Of a stretch of DNA of 16,430 bases, positions 6,442 through 15,270 are shown in pieces; position 1 is the stretch's first letter, and the number at the start of each line of letters is the position of its first letter. The notes beneath the pieces were generated by a model. The model ran no database searches. It saw only the letters and a list, made by a program, of their open reading frames with translations, and was not told the DNA's origin. The translations under genes were made by a program, and so were the position numbers. The DNA comes from Chloracidobacterium sp. UBA7659. GTDB taxonomy: Bacteria; Acidobacteriota; Blastocatellia; Pyrinomonadales; Pyrinomonadaceae. Location: positions 12,551-28,980 of the forward strand of contig DLHV01000014.1 in NCBI GenBank assembly GCA_002483395.1, read 5' to 3'.

Positions 6442-8211
6442 ATGAAGCATCCGAAAGCTGCTAAAGCGTTGTTGTTTCTTCTAACGTATTTCATTTTCAG
6501 TCCCGCCTATTCGCAGGGGCAAGCCGATGAGTTCTCGTGGTACAACGAGCCGCCATCGCGTTTGCGCGGCGTGATTGAAAAGTACAATCAGGACTATGGC
6601 AGCATAAATCGATTTTATACGGCGGAGACATCGGCGAATCGGGCGGCGCGGTTGAAACAGCTTTATTCGGATCATCTGACCTTAATAAACGGCTTGAATT
6701 TCGACGCTCTTAACCATGATGAACAAATAGATTATGTTCTGTTCAAAAACTATCTTCAACATGAATTGAAGGAGTTAGCGCGATATGGCGCACAGCTAAA
6801 GGAGATGGGAATAATTATTCCGTTCGCGAACATCATCAATGATCTCGAGGATGAACGACGAACACTGAAGGACATTGACCCTGCGAAAGCTGCGCAGACA
6901 CTCGATAATCTCTCGAAGCAAATCGACGGACAACAGAAATTCTTTGAAACCACTATTCTGAAGATGACTGACCCGTCGCAGAAACCGAAACGAACTGTTG
7001 CGAACCGGGCGGTTCGGATGATCGCCTCGCTGAGGATGACTCTTCGAAATTGGTACAACTTTCACAACTCATACGATCCGACCTTCACATGGTGGAACGC
7101 CGAACCGTACAAAGCGGTCGAAGATTCACTGCAAAAATATTCGACATTTGTTGTTCAAAAGCTTGTCGGAATTGCTCCGGGTGATAAGGTGACTATCATC
7201 GGCGACCCGATCGGCCGTGCGGCCCTCATTGAAGAACTCGAGTACGAGATGATCCCGTACACGCCGGAGGAATTGATAGATCTGGCAAACAAGGAATTCG
7301 CGTGGTGCGAAGGCGAGATGAAAAAGGCTTCGCGTGAAATGGGTTACGGCGACGATTGGAAAAAGGCGCTTGAGGCCGTGAAACAAAAATACGTAGAACC
7401 CGGAAAACAGCCGCAGCTTATTCGCGATCAGGCGATGGAAGCGATCGAGTACGTTGAAAAGAACGACCTTGTAACTGTTCCGAAACTCGCCCGTGAATCG
7501 TGGCGAATGGAAATGATGTCGCCCGAACGCCAGCTCCAAAGCCCGTTTTTCCTGGGCGGCGAGACGATCCTGGTTTCGTACCCGACGAGCACCATGTCCC
7601 ACGAGCAAAAGTTGATGAGCATGCGGGGAAATAACCCGCATTTTACACATGCGGTCACTCATCACGAACTCATTCCGGGGCATCATCTTCAGCGGTACAT
7701 GAACCAGCGTTATAGGCCTTACCGGGAGATATTTCGCACGCCTTTCTGGACCGAGGGCTGGGCGCTTTATTGGGAGTTTCTGCTTTGGGATCGAGGTTTT
7801 AACAAATCACCCGAAGACCGTGCAGGCGCGCTTTTCTGGCGAATGCACCGATGTGCGCGAATTATCTTTTCGCTCAGCTTTCACCTCGAAAAGATGACGC
7901 CGCAGGAATCGGTCGATTTTCTCGTCGACCGCGTCGGCCATGAACGCGACAATGCCGCTGCCGAGGTTCGCCGGTCATTTGCCGGCGATTACGGACCGCT
8001 GTATCAGATCGCTTATATGATGGGCGGGCTGCAGTTTTACAGCCTGCATCGCGAATTTGTGGGCGGAAAGAAGATGTCGAACCGCGATTTTCACGACGCC
8101 ATCTTAAAGGAAGGGGCGATCCCGGTCGAGATGGTACGAGCGATCCTGACCAAACAGAAATTGAACCGTGATTACAAACCGGGCTGGAAGTTCTACGATT
8201 TTGGAAAATGA
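6442..8211 (+). CDS. Exported DUF885 metallopeptidase-like protein
   Basis: A 589-residue member of the DUF885 family, presumed zinc peptidases of helical architecture related in layout to gluzincins. Residues 1-25 form a signal peptide (KAAKALLFLLTYFIFSPAYS followed by Q), so it should act in the periplasm or outside the cell. The family metal site is intact: THHELIPGHHLQ with H408, E409 and H414/H415, then TEGWALYWE with E438 about 25 residues later as the likely third ligand. Further family segments are NPHFTHAVTHHE and YQIAYMMGG near 521-529. Length is normal for the family. Substrate is unknown; many relatives are annotated simply as DUF885 proteins. It stands 52 bases after the GGDEF gene without a clear Shine-Dalgarno sequence, and it is convergent with the FG-GAP gene, with only 14 bases between the stops. 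Confidence 0.93.
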   Translation: MKHPKAAKALLFLLTYFIFSPAYSQGQADEFSWYNEPPSRLRGVIEKYNQDYGSINRFYTAETSANRAARLKQLYSDHLTLINGLNFDALNHDEQIDYVLFKNYLQHELKELARYGAQLKEMGIIIPFANIINDLEDERRTLKDIDPAKAAQTLDNLSKQIDGQQKFFETTILKMTDPSQKPKRTVANRAVRMIASLRMTLRNWYNFHNSYDPTFTWWNAEPYKAVEDSLQKYSTFVVQKLVGIAPGDKVTIIGDPIGRAALIEELEYEMIPYTPEELIDLANKEFAWCEGEMKKASREMGYGDDWKKALEAVKQKYVEPGKQPQLIRDQAMEAIEYVEKNDLVTVPKLARESWRMEMMSPERQLQSPFFLGGETILVSYPTSTMSHEQKLMSMRGNNPHFTHAVTHHELIPGHHLQRYMNQRYRPYREIFRTPFWTEGWALYWEFLLWDRGFNKSPEDRAGALFWRMHRCARIIFSLSFHLEKMTPQESVDFLVDRVGHERDNAAAEVRRSFAGDYGPLYQIAYMMGGLQFYSLHREFVGGKKMSNRDFHDAILKEGAIPVEMVRAILTKQKLNRDYKPGWKFYDFGK

Positions 8212-8225
8212 GTCGTCCGCCGTTG

Positions 8226-9284
8226 TTAGTAAATAAATGATGACTGGGTAGCAATATCTTCGCTTGTACCAAACTGGTTGACGATGATCCCCGTTCCCGA
8301 ACCGATGACATACCATGTTCCGTTAGAAGGTCTGAACACTGCAATATCCTCGCTGCCGTCACCGTCGTAGTCGGCCGGTACGGGAACGTCGCCATTTACT
8401 CCCCATGAGGTTACGTTAAAGCCGTTGGTGCTCATGCTTCGGAACCATTGGCCCGTGGACGGACGGAATACAGCCAGGTCGACCGCACCATCGCCGTCAA
8501 AATCGGCCGGTGCCTGTATGTCGCCGGGTTGCCCCCACGTTTGGGCAAAGAAGCCAAAACCGGTTTTGAGTATGTACCAGGTGCTGTCCGTGGTCCTGTA
8601 AATCGCTATGTCTGCCTTTCCGTCTCCATCGAAATCGCCGACTACAGGTTTATCGCCCGCGACGCCGAAGCCGACCACGGAGATCTCGTTGTTGGCACTC
8701 AATTTACGGTACCAGGTCCCGGTTGAAGGACGAAAAACGACAAGATCAGCCTTATGATCGCTGTCATGGTCAGCCGGGACCGGAAGGTCGCCGGGGGCTC
8801 CCCAGTTAGTCTGGTCGAAGGTCTGACTGCCGGAATTGAACCAAAACCACGTTCCGGTAGAAGGACGAAATACGGCAACGTCGGTTTTCCCGTCGCCGTC
8901 ATAGTCCGCCGGAACTACTATGTCGGTCGCTACACCCCATTCCATTACCATGTAGCCGGCGGTTCCACGGAGTATGTACCAAAGCCCATTGGACGGGCGA
9001 CGCACAGACAGATCGGAGCGGCCGTCGCCATCGTAATCGAACGGTCTGTAAGTTATCGTGGTACCCGTTCCGCCTCCATTCCAAAATCCGCTGTTGAGAG
9101 CGAAATTCCCGCCAGTGGTGTTGCCGACTACCGGCTGGCCGAACGAGCCTTCCAAAGCAAAGTTTCCGCCAGTGCTTCTCCCTCCGCCGCTGGAGATAAC
9201 CGATTTTGTGATCACATACGGCCCGCCCGATTGGGCCGACGCAAAGATCGACAAAACGAAAATTAAAATAATGCTCTTTTTCAT
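8226..9284 (-). CDS. Secreted FG-GAP/VCBS-type repeat protein
   Basis: A 352-residue exported protein. I start at ATG 9284 (MKKSIILIFVLSIFASAQSGG, a clear signal peptide), because GGTGA lies seven bases upstream; the open frame begins four codons earlier at a TTG. After the signal comes a motif common in Acidobacteria secreted proteins: SSGGGRSTGGNFALEGSFGQ and a second GGNFALNSGFW. Then six repeats of about 45-48 residues follow, each with a Ca2+-binding loop and a strand pair (PADYDGDGKTDVAVFRPSTG followed by TW). Repeats 1, 2, 4, 5 and 6 keep DxDGDG; repeat 3 reads DHDSDHKAD and probably lost tight calcium binding. Six to seven such repeats normally close into a beta-propeller. It is 65 bases downstream of the giant repeat protein gene with no terminator between, so the two are probably co-transcribed. 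Role unknown; an adhesive or matrix protein is the usual guess. Confidence 0.9.
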   Translation of the reverse strand: MKKSIILIFVLSIFASAQSGGPYVITKSVISSGGGRSTGGNFALEGSFGQPVVGNTTGGNFALNSGFWNGGGTGTTITYRPFDYDGDGRSDLSVRRPSNGLWYILRGTAGYMVMEWGVATDIVVPADYDGDGKTDVAVFRPSTGTWFWFNSGSQTFDQTNWGAPGDLPVPADHDSDHKADLVVFRPSTGTWYRKLSANNEISVVGFGVAGDKPVVGDFDGDGKADIAIYRTTDSTWYILKTGFGFFAQTWGQPGDIQAPADFDGDGAVDLAVFRPSTGQWFRSMSTNGFNVTSWGVNGDVPVPADYDGDGSEDIAVFRPSNGTWYVIGSGTGIIVNQFGTSEDIATQSSFIY

Positions 9285-9349
9285 TCGTGTCACCAAAATC
9301 GATTACACCTCAACTGCTAACGACAAAACTCCGCCGAAAGTAACGTTGA

Positions 9350-12300
9350 CTACGGGCACGTAACGGTTGTCAAGACCATTGCACCCGCGTTGTCAATAGT
9401 CATAAGCTTACACGTAAGACCGTCAGGTGATTTAAGGATGATACCTTGTCCGGCTGAACCGACAAGTATGTTGCCACCCGTAACATCAAGCTTGGCCTTT
9501 GGAGCCGTGGTGCCGATTCCCACGCTTGTGTCGGTTCCGCCATTAACACTGGTGATCCCGCCAAGCACAAGCGAATTGTTTTGAGTGACAGAGGCATTCG
9601 CTCCGATCGCCGTACTGTTCATCAACGCTCCGCTGCCCACATCCGCGTTTGCACCGATGATCGTGTTCGAACTACCCGACGTATTCGCATTTCCGGCATC
9701 ATTGCCAAAGAAGGAATTGTTGCTGCCCGTCGTGGCGGTTCCCGCTCCGGCAAAAACGTTGGCCGTTCCGGTTGTCGTAAATACACGGGTTCCGCCAATG
9801 TTGTACTGCGTCGTCGCGTTGACCGTGTTTGCCGAAAAAAGGCCGCCAACGGTCCCTGTTCCGCTTACGTTGAAGTCGCTGGATGCCTGCACGCCCGTTC
9901 CGTTTTGGATGTAACTTGCTCCAAGATTCGGGATGTCACCTACCGCTAAAACTCCATTCGTCCAGCCCCCGGTTCCGTTTCCGCGAAGGAAATTCGTGCC
10001 TGTTGATGCACTCAAACCCGTTCCACCGTTTGAGGCTCCAACTACACCTGTAATATTCGCTGCAGGGACCGTAAATGATCCGGTGAATGAGCCGTTCACC
10101 GTCAAGTTTCCACCGACCGTTCCATTTCCCGAAATATTAAAGTTGCTCAGCGCCTGCGTGGTTGTACCGTTCTGAATGTAGTTCGCGCTGCCTGTCGGAA
10201 TGTCCGAAGCTGTAAGGGCCGAACTGGTCCAGTCCGTTCCGTTGCTTCTCAGGAAGTTACCGGTTGCGCCGGCTGCACTCAATCCGGTTCCGCCATTTGC
10301 CCGCGCCAGAACACCTGTAATGTTCGCGGCCGGAACGCTGAAGGCCCCAGTGATCGAACCGGTAACAGCAAGGTTGCCGCCGACGTTCAGGTTAGTGCCG
10401 ATAATACCACTGCCCGAAATGTTGAAATTACTTAAGGCTTGCGGCGTTGTCCCGTTTTGAACATAGTTCGTGCTGCCGGCAACAATATCCGCAGACGTGA
10501 TGCCCGAACTTGTCCAGTTCAACCCGTCGCTTCTGAGGAAGTTTCCGGTGGCACCGGCTGCACTTAATCCGGTTCCTCCATTTGCACGTCCAAGCACCCC
10601 TGTAATGTTCGCCGCCGGGACACTGAACGCTCCCGTGATCGAGCCAGTGACAGCCAGGTTGCCGCCGACATTCAAATTGGTTCCGATCGTTCCATTGCCG
10701 GAAATGTTGAAATTGCTCGATGGCTGAATGCCGACGCCATTTTGAATGTAACTCGCTCCGAGGTTCGGGATATCAGTAGCGAGAAGGGCTGAACTCGCCC
10801 ATGTAGCACCATTGCTTCGCAAAACGTTACCGGCCGTGCCTGACGCACCTACGCCGGTGCCGCCGTTTGCCAAGCCAAGAATGCCCGTTATGTTCGCGGC
10901 CGGGACACTAAATGCTCCTGTTATCGAGCCGGTGACAGCTAAGTTGCCGCCGACATTCAAGTTAGTGCCGACGGTGCCGTTGCCCGAAATGTTAAAGTTA
11001 CTCGATGCCTGAACTCCAACGCCATTTTGAATATAGCTCGTACTGCCCGAAGGAATATCCGCAGCTAAAAGAGCCGAGCTTGTCCAGCCGCCGGTACCGT
11101 TTCCGCGAAGGAAATTTGTGCCTGTTGATGTACTGAGGCCGGTACCGCCATTTGCCGGGGCAAGTATGCCGGTAATGTTCGCGGCCGGTAATGTAAAAGT
11201 GGCCGCCGAGAATGTTCCGGTCACCGTCAAATTGCCCGGCACCCGGACGGTATCGACCGCGCGCCCAAGAACTACCGAATCGCTATTGTTGACGACCGCT
11301 CCGGAGCCGACCGCCGTCGCGAAAGTTAAATTTACGGCCCCAACGTTCGCATTTGCCCCAAGCATCGTGTTCGAGGTGCCAGCGGTATTCGACGTGCCGG
11401 TGTTGTCTCCTACGAATGTATTCGAGCTGCCCGTTGTCGCGGTATCCGCTCCGACGAAGACATTGTTCGTACCCGTCGTCGAAAATACCCGGTTGCCGCC
11501 GATGTTGTATTGAGTTGCTGAATTGACCGTGTTTGCCGAGAAAAGTCCGCCGACAGTGCCTGTGCCGCTGACATTAAAGTTGCTCGAAGACTGGACGCCG
11601 ACACCATTTTGAATGTAGCTTGACGCAAGGTTTGGGATGTCTCCCGCAGAAAGGGCGGAGCTCGTCCAGTTCAATCCGTCGCTTCGGAGGAAGTTGCCGC
11701 TTGCACCCGACGCACTTAATCCCGTTCCGCCGTTTGCACGGGCGAGAACACCGGTAATATTCGTGGCTGGAACACTAAACCCGCCGGTGATCGATCCGGT
11801 GACAACCAGGTTGCCTCCGATCGTTCCATTTCCCGAGATATTGAAGTTGCTCGATGCCTGCACGCCAGTGCCGTTTTGAATGTAGCTCGCTCCCAGGTTC
11901 GGGATATCTGCGGCTATCAGGGCGACGTTCGCCCATCCGCCGGTTCCGTTTCCGCGAAGGAAATTCGTGCCGGTTGATGCGCTCAAACCGGTACCGCCGT
12001 TCGCGGGTGCAAGTACACCCGTTATGTTAGCGGCAGGAAGGGTGAATGAAGCGGCAGTGAATGTGCCCGTCACGGTCAGATTGCCTGGAACGCGAACCGT
12101 ATCGGCCAGGCGGCCTAAAACCACGGAGTTGTTGTCATTGACGATCGCACCCGATCCAAGCGCCGTCGCGAAAATAAGGTTGCCGGCGCCAACATTGGCG
12201 CCTGAGCCGATAATAGTGTTTGAGGTTCCCGTCGTGTTGGACAAGGCGGCGTTCGCCCCAATAAAAGAGTTGTTGTCGCCCGATGTCGCCGTTCCGGCCC

Positions 12301-14902
12301 CGACAAATACGTTATTTATCCCGTTTGCCGCGAAGACGCGGGTTCCGCCCAAAAAATATTGGGTCGTCGAATTGATCGCATTCGCTGAAAAGAGGCCGCC
12401 GACCGTACCGGTACCACTAACATTAAAGTTGCTCGATGCCTGCACACCAACGCCATTTTGAATGTAGTTGGCGTTGCCGGCAGGGAGATCGGAAGCAGCG
12501 ATCGCCGAAGTCGTCCATGCGCTTCCATTGCTGCGGAGATAGTTGCCGGCTAAACCTGATGCTCCAAGACCGGTACCGCCATTGGCTGTTGCGATGGTGC
12601 CCGTAATACTTGTCGCCGGAACACTGAAGGCCCCGGCAGTAAAGGTTCCTACAACGTTAAGATTGCCTGGCACGCGAACAGTATCCACGTTTCGTCCGAG
12701 GACAACAGTGTTGTTCGTGCTGACCATCGCGTCCGCACCGATAGCCGTGGCATAGCTCAAGTTGTTTGCACCAACATTCGAATTGGCTCCAACCAATGTG
12801 TTGTTAGTGCCTATGGTGTTTGCCTGTCCCGAGTTCGCTCCGAAGAACGCATTGTTTGCTCCGGTCGTGCTCAACTGGCCCGCCGCGACGCCGACGAAGG
12901 TGTTATTTGGTCCGGTCGAAGTATTAGTACCCGAATTTGCTCCAAAGAAGGAATTGCCACCCGCCGAAGAATTTAGCGAACCGGCGGATGTACCAAAGAA
13001 CGAATTCGATGCCCCGGTGGTGTTGGCGATTCCGGCCCCTCCACCCGCAAACAGGTTGCTGAGACCCGGGCTGCTAAGAACGTGATTGCCGCCTATGTTG
13101 TACTGGGTAACAGAGTTTATTGCGTTTCCGGAGAGCGTGCCGCCCGCAGTCCCGTTTCCGCTTACGTGGAAATTGCTGGAACCCTGCTGCACAGGGGTAT
13201 TTTGGATGTAACTCGCGCTTCCGGCCGGCACGTCCGCGACAGTAAATGGCGCGCTTTGCCAGTTGGTTCCGTCGCTGCGAAGGAAGTTTCCCGTCGTTCC
13301 GGCGAGAGCCAGTCCCGTACCACCATTTGCCGTTCCAATAACTCCCGTAATGTTCGTCGCGGAAATGCTTAAATTAGCCGCGGTAAAAGTTCCAAGCACA
13401 TTGAGATTACCAGGCACACGTACAGCATCGGCTGGCCGGCCGAGAACAACGGTGCTGCTTGAAGACACGACAGATCCCGCACCGATCGCTGTGGCGAAGG
13501 TAAGATTGCCCGATAATACATTGGCATCTGCTCCAACTATCGTATTCGAATTGCCGATCGTATTACTTGTTCCGGCGTCCACACCGAGAAAAACGTTTAG
13601 TTCTCCAACGGTATTTCCGCGGCCGGCCCCCTTACCAAAAAATGAGTTGTTCGCGCCGGTGTTGTTGAAGAAACCGGAATCCATCCCATAGAATGAATTG
13701 CCGCTTGCGATGTTAGAAAATCCCGAATTACTTCCGAAAAATGAATTGTTCAGGCCGGTCGCGTTTGCCTGTCCGGCCGATGAGCCGACGAAAGCGTTGT
13801 TCGAACCGGTCGTATTGGCACGTCCCGCAAAGGAACCAAGAAACGAGTTGTCTGATCCGGCGGAGTTCTCGCGTCCGGCTTGCGAGCCAAAGAACGAATT
13901 TCGATTGCCGTTGCTATTGTAGCCGGTCGAATTTCCAAAAAATGAATTGTCCGAACCGGTCGTGTTAAAAGTTCCGGCAAAAGTACCGAAAAAGGAGTTA
14001 AGCGCACCGGACGAATTTATGAGGCCCGAACGATGCCCGAAAAAGGAGTTTTCACTACCGGTTGTATTTGCACTGCCCGAAAAGGCGCCAAAGAATGAGT
14101 TGCTGTTACCGAATGAGTTGTTTTGCCCGGCAAAAGCGCCGAAGAACGAATTGTTAAAACCACCCTTGTTCTCGAAGCCCGCGGCCGCGCCGACGAATGC
14201 ATTGTGATTTCCATTTGTGTTCAACTGTCCGGAACCCGCACCGAGGAATACATTATTAGTTCCGGGCGCACTGAGCAGGTGCAATCCGCCGAAATTAAAG
14301 CTCGTTCCGGCATTGAAGATGTTCGCGTTTCCCGTGCCGGAAACGTTGAAATTGCTGGATGCCTGCAGCGAGTTTGTATTCTGTATATAACTCGGACTCC
14401 CGGCCACCGGGTTTCTGGGATCCGTCAATCTCGCGTCTGTCGTTACTACGTATTGAGCAGCGGCAACCCCGCCTAGGCTATTAGAATCTTGAGCCGTTAC
14501 TGCAAATGTCGAACTTCCGGCATTGAGACTCTGAAGCGCATATGGCACGCTGCCCACCTTTTGCCGTGGACTCAAAGGAGTAAAACCGCCACCGCCAGCG
14601 GGCCTCACGCTTATGTCCAGATATCTGTCCAGACCGGGGAAGCTTGGCCCGAAATTAAGCCGAACGGAAAAGACCCCGTCGGCGACGGCAACACCGTTTT
14701 GCGAGACCACGGGGCCGATCTGCGTCCCGCTCGAAAGGGCGTCAAACAGACGGAACTCGAAGTCGTAGTTCGCATTGGCGGGCAGGCCGCTGACTTTCAG
14801 GTTACCCTGGTAAGTGATCTCCGGGGTCTGCCCGCTTGTGCCTGGCGCGCACAAGAATCCGAGCACCAATAAAATAAGAACGAGATTAAGTGCCTTCGTC
14901 AT
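9350..14902 (-). CDS. Giant secreted modular repeat protein (1850 residues)
   Basis: Starts at ATG 14902 with Shine-Dalgarno AAGGAG seven bases upstream. Signal peptide about 1-25, then a beta-rich N-terminal domain to about residue 130 (ITYQGNLKVSG...PLSPRQKVGSVPYALQS), seen in many secreted proteins of Acidobacteria and Planctomycetes. Residues about 212-460 hold some 15 repeats of 16-17 residues of the type NSFFGxxAGxxNTTGSx, similar in spirit to YadA-head or beta-roll repeats. The rest is nine modules each opening with NGGTG (about residues 529, 777, 970, 1059, 1254, 1349, 1444, 1539, 1626) followed by NFLRSxGxxW, YIQNG, SSNFNxSGxG; four modules also carry VVLGR..D.VRVPGNL. The NGGTG and VGIGTTAPKAKLDV elements recall phage tail-fibre-like proteins. 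The only cysteines I see in the mature protein are two near the C-terminus (LTCKL, VTCP). Likely a long extracellular fibre or adhesin; function is inferred from architecture only. Confidence 0.9.
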   Translation of the reverse strand: MTKALNLVLILLVLGFLCAPGTSGQTPEITYQGNLKVSGLPANANYDFEFRLFDALSSGTQIGPVVSQNGVAVADGVFSVRLNFGPSFPGLDRYLDISVRPAGGGGFTPLSPRQKVGSVPYALQSLNAGSSTFAVTAQDSNSLGGVAAAQYVVTTDARLTDPRNPVAGSPSYIQNTNSLQASSNFNVSGTGNANIFNAGTSFNFGGLHLLSAPGTNNVFLGAGSGQLNTNGNHNAFVGAAAGFENKGGFNNSFFGAFAGQNNSFGNSNSFFGAFSGSANTTGSENSFFGHRSGLINSSGALNSFFGTFAGTFNTTGSDNSFFGNSTGYNSNGNRNSFFGSQAGRENSAGSDNSFLGSFAGRANTTGSNNAFVGSSAGQANATGLNNSFFGSNSGFSNIASGNSFYGMDSGFFNNTGANNSFFGKGAGRGNTVGELNVFLGVDAGTSNTIGNSNTIVGADANVLSGNLTFATAIGAGSVVSSSSTVVLGRPADAVRVPGNLNVLGTFTAANLSISATNITGVIGTANGGTGLALAGTTGNFLRSDGTNWQSAPFTVADVPAGSASYIQNTPVQQGSSNFHVSGNGTAGGTLSGNAINSVTQYNIGGNHVLSSPGLSNLFAGGGAGIANTTGASNSFFGTSAGSLNSSAGGNSFFGANSGTNTSTGPNNTFVGVAAGQLSTTGANNAFFGANSGQANTIGTNNTLVGANSNVGANNLSYATAIGADAMVSTNNTVVLGRNVDTVRVPGNLNVVGTFTAGAFSVPATSITGTIATANGGTGLGASGLAGNYLRSNGSAWTTSAIAASDLPAGNANYIQNGVGVQASSNFNVSGTGTVGGLFSANAINSTTQYFLGGTRVFAANGINNVFVGAGTATSGDNNSFIGANAALSNTTGTSNTIIGSGANVGAGNLIFATALGSGAIVNDNNSVVLGRLADTVRVPGNLTVTGTFTAASFTLPAANITGVLAPANGGTGLSASTGTNFLRGNGTGGWANVALIAADIPNLGASYIQNGTGVQASSNFNISGNGTIGGNLVVTGSITGGFSVPATNITGVLARANGGTGLSASGASGNFLRSDGLNWTSSALSAGDIPNLASSYIQNGVGVQSSSNFNVSGTGTVGGLFSANTVNSATQYNIGGNRVFSTTGTNNVFVGADTATTGSSNTFVGDNTGTSNTAGTSNTMLGANANVGAVNLTFATAVGSGAVVNNSDSVVLGRAVDTVRVPGNLTVTGTFSAATFTLPAANITGILAPANGGTGLSTSTGTNFLRGNGTGGWTSSALLAADIPSGSTSYIQNGVGVQASSNFNISGNGTVGTNLNVGGNLAVTGSITGAFSVPAANITGILGLANGGTGVGASGTAGNVLRSNGATWASSALLATDIPNLGASYIQNGVGIQPSSNFNISGNGTIGTNLNVGGNLAVTGSITGAFSVPAANITGVLGRANGGTGLSAAGATGNFLRSDGLNWTSSGITSADIVAGSTNYVQNGTTPQALSNFNISGSGIIGTNLNVGGNLAVTGSITGAFSVPAANITGVLARANGGTGLSAAGATGNFLRSNGTDWTSSALTASDIPTGSANYIQNGTTTQALSNFNISGNGTVGGNLTVNGSFTGSFTVPAANITGVVGASNGGTGLSASTGTNFLRGNGTGGWTNGVLAVGDIPNLGASYIQNGTGVQASSDFNVSGTGTVGGLFSANTVNATTQYNIGGTRVFTTTGTANVFAGAGTATTGSNNSFFGNDAGNANTSGSSNTIIGANADVGSGALMNSTAIGANASVTQNNSLVLGGITSVNGGTDTSVGIGTTAPKAKLDVTGGNILVGSAGQGIILKSPDGLTCKLMTIDNAGAMVLTTVTCP
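10312..11172 (-). repeat. Three tandem 285-bp coding repeats in the giant gene
   Basis: Three consecutive NGGTG modules are each exactly 95 codons. Equivalent bases in the segment CCTGTAATGTTC fall at 10316, 10601 and 10886, spacing 285. All three end with the same residues from GTNLNVGGNLAVTGSITG through AFSVPAANIT. The flanking modules are 89 codons and less alike. The DNA is similar enough to recombine or slip. Confidence 0.88.
13520..14268 (-). repeat. Block of about fifteen 17-residue (51-bp) NSFFG repeats
   Basis: The encoded units align as N-S-F-F-G-x-x-A-G-x-x-N-T-T-G-S-x. Most are 17 residues and at least two are 16 (ending YNSNGNR and FSNIASG). On the plus strand the period is visible as GAA(T/C)GA(A/G)TT every 51 bases. 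Shorter runs of the same unit recur in later modules near 12230-12310, 12770-13020, 11340-11470 and 9650-9750. Confidence 0.88.
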
Positions 14903-14963
14903 CCTATTACTCCTTAATTCAAAGCTATAGCTTCCTATTTAGTTTAGGGCGTGTCGGTCGAAA
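14903..14963 (-). promoter_or_regulatory. Leader and candidate promoter of the giant repeat gene
   Basis: On the minus strand, AAGGAG (14910-14915) is a strong ribosome-binding site. Just upstream lies the perfect 12-bp palindrome AAGCTATAGCTT (14922-14933). TAAATA (14936-14941) with TTTCGA (14958-14963), spacer 16, is a weak promoter match that would place the palindrome at or just after the transcript start, a position suited to a repressor or leader element. The ribosome-binding site is firm; the promoter is weak. Confidence 0.4.
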
Positions 14964-15033
14964 GTATTTGCGGTTAAGCAAGAATCTTACCTAACCACCG
15001 CAATCCTTTTCGGTATGCCAGCATACATTTCTC

Positions 15034-15151
15034 CTCGTAAAGACAAGTATTATTTAGGCTCTTCTGAACATCGGTCCAGAAAACGCGCGGGTCCGTTCCT
15101 GCGATTCGCAGTTTTCTCTTTACGAGACGTGGGCGACACACTAAACGTCTC
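15034..15151. other. Structured intergenic region with two linked inverted repeats
   Basis: CTCGTAAAGA (15034-15043) is exactly complementary to TCTTTACGAG (15117-15126), with 73 bases between. Overlapping its right arm, GAGACGT (15124-15130) pairs with ACGTCTC (15145-15151). The two pairings share GAG and so could be mutually exclusive folds. The region lies between the giant gene and the sigma-54 promoter. It could be the 5' leader of a minus-strand transcript, a small RNA or a regulator site. A 70-codon ORF at 15015-15227 has no recognisable product. I see no known riboswitch. Confidence 0.35.
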
Positions 15152-15270
15152 TAACGAAGATAAACCTAAAACAGGTAATTTTCCAGCGAAATCCGTTCGG
15201 TTCGAGGGCCGCCGTCGTGAGCAATAGAGGTCGAATCGATATTTGAAACCGCATCAAAACAATACACATC

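Noticed and set aside
10312..14268. Regular repeats resembling a CRISPR or satellite array
   Set aside because: They lie in one intact 1850-codon frame, and the periods (51 and 285 bp) are multiples of three, so they are coding repeats.
9585..14476. Many long plus-strand ORFs opposite the giant gene, rich in P, V and A (for example 11967-12461)
   Set aside because: They are the antisense reading of the repetitive N/G/S/T/A codons; they repeat in step with the sense modules, lack ribosome-binding sites and stop irregularly.
9350..14902. Phage tail fibre of a prophage
   Set aside because: NGGTG modules recall tail fibres, but the protein has a signal peptide and no phage gene is nearby.
15015..15227. 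70-codon ORF in the gap before the sigma-54 promoter
   Set aside because: Basic, low-complexity-free but unrecognisable product, no ribosome-binding site, and it overlaps the inverted-repeat structure; more likely non-coding.
15180..15240. GGTTCGAG resembling a tRNA T-arm
   Set aside because: No matching acceptor, D-arm or anticodon stem can be placed around it; no tRNA gene was found in the window.
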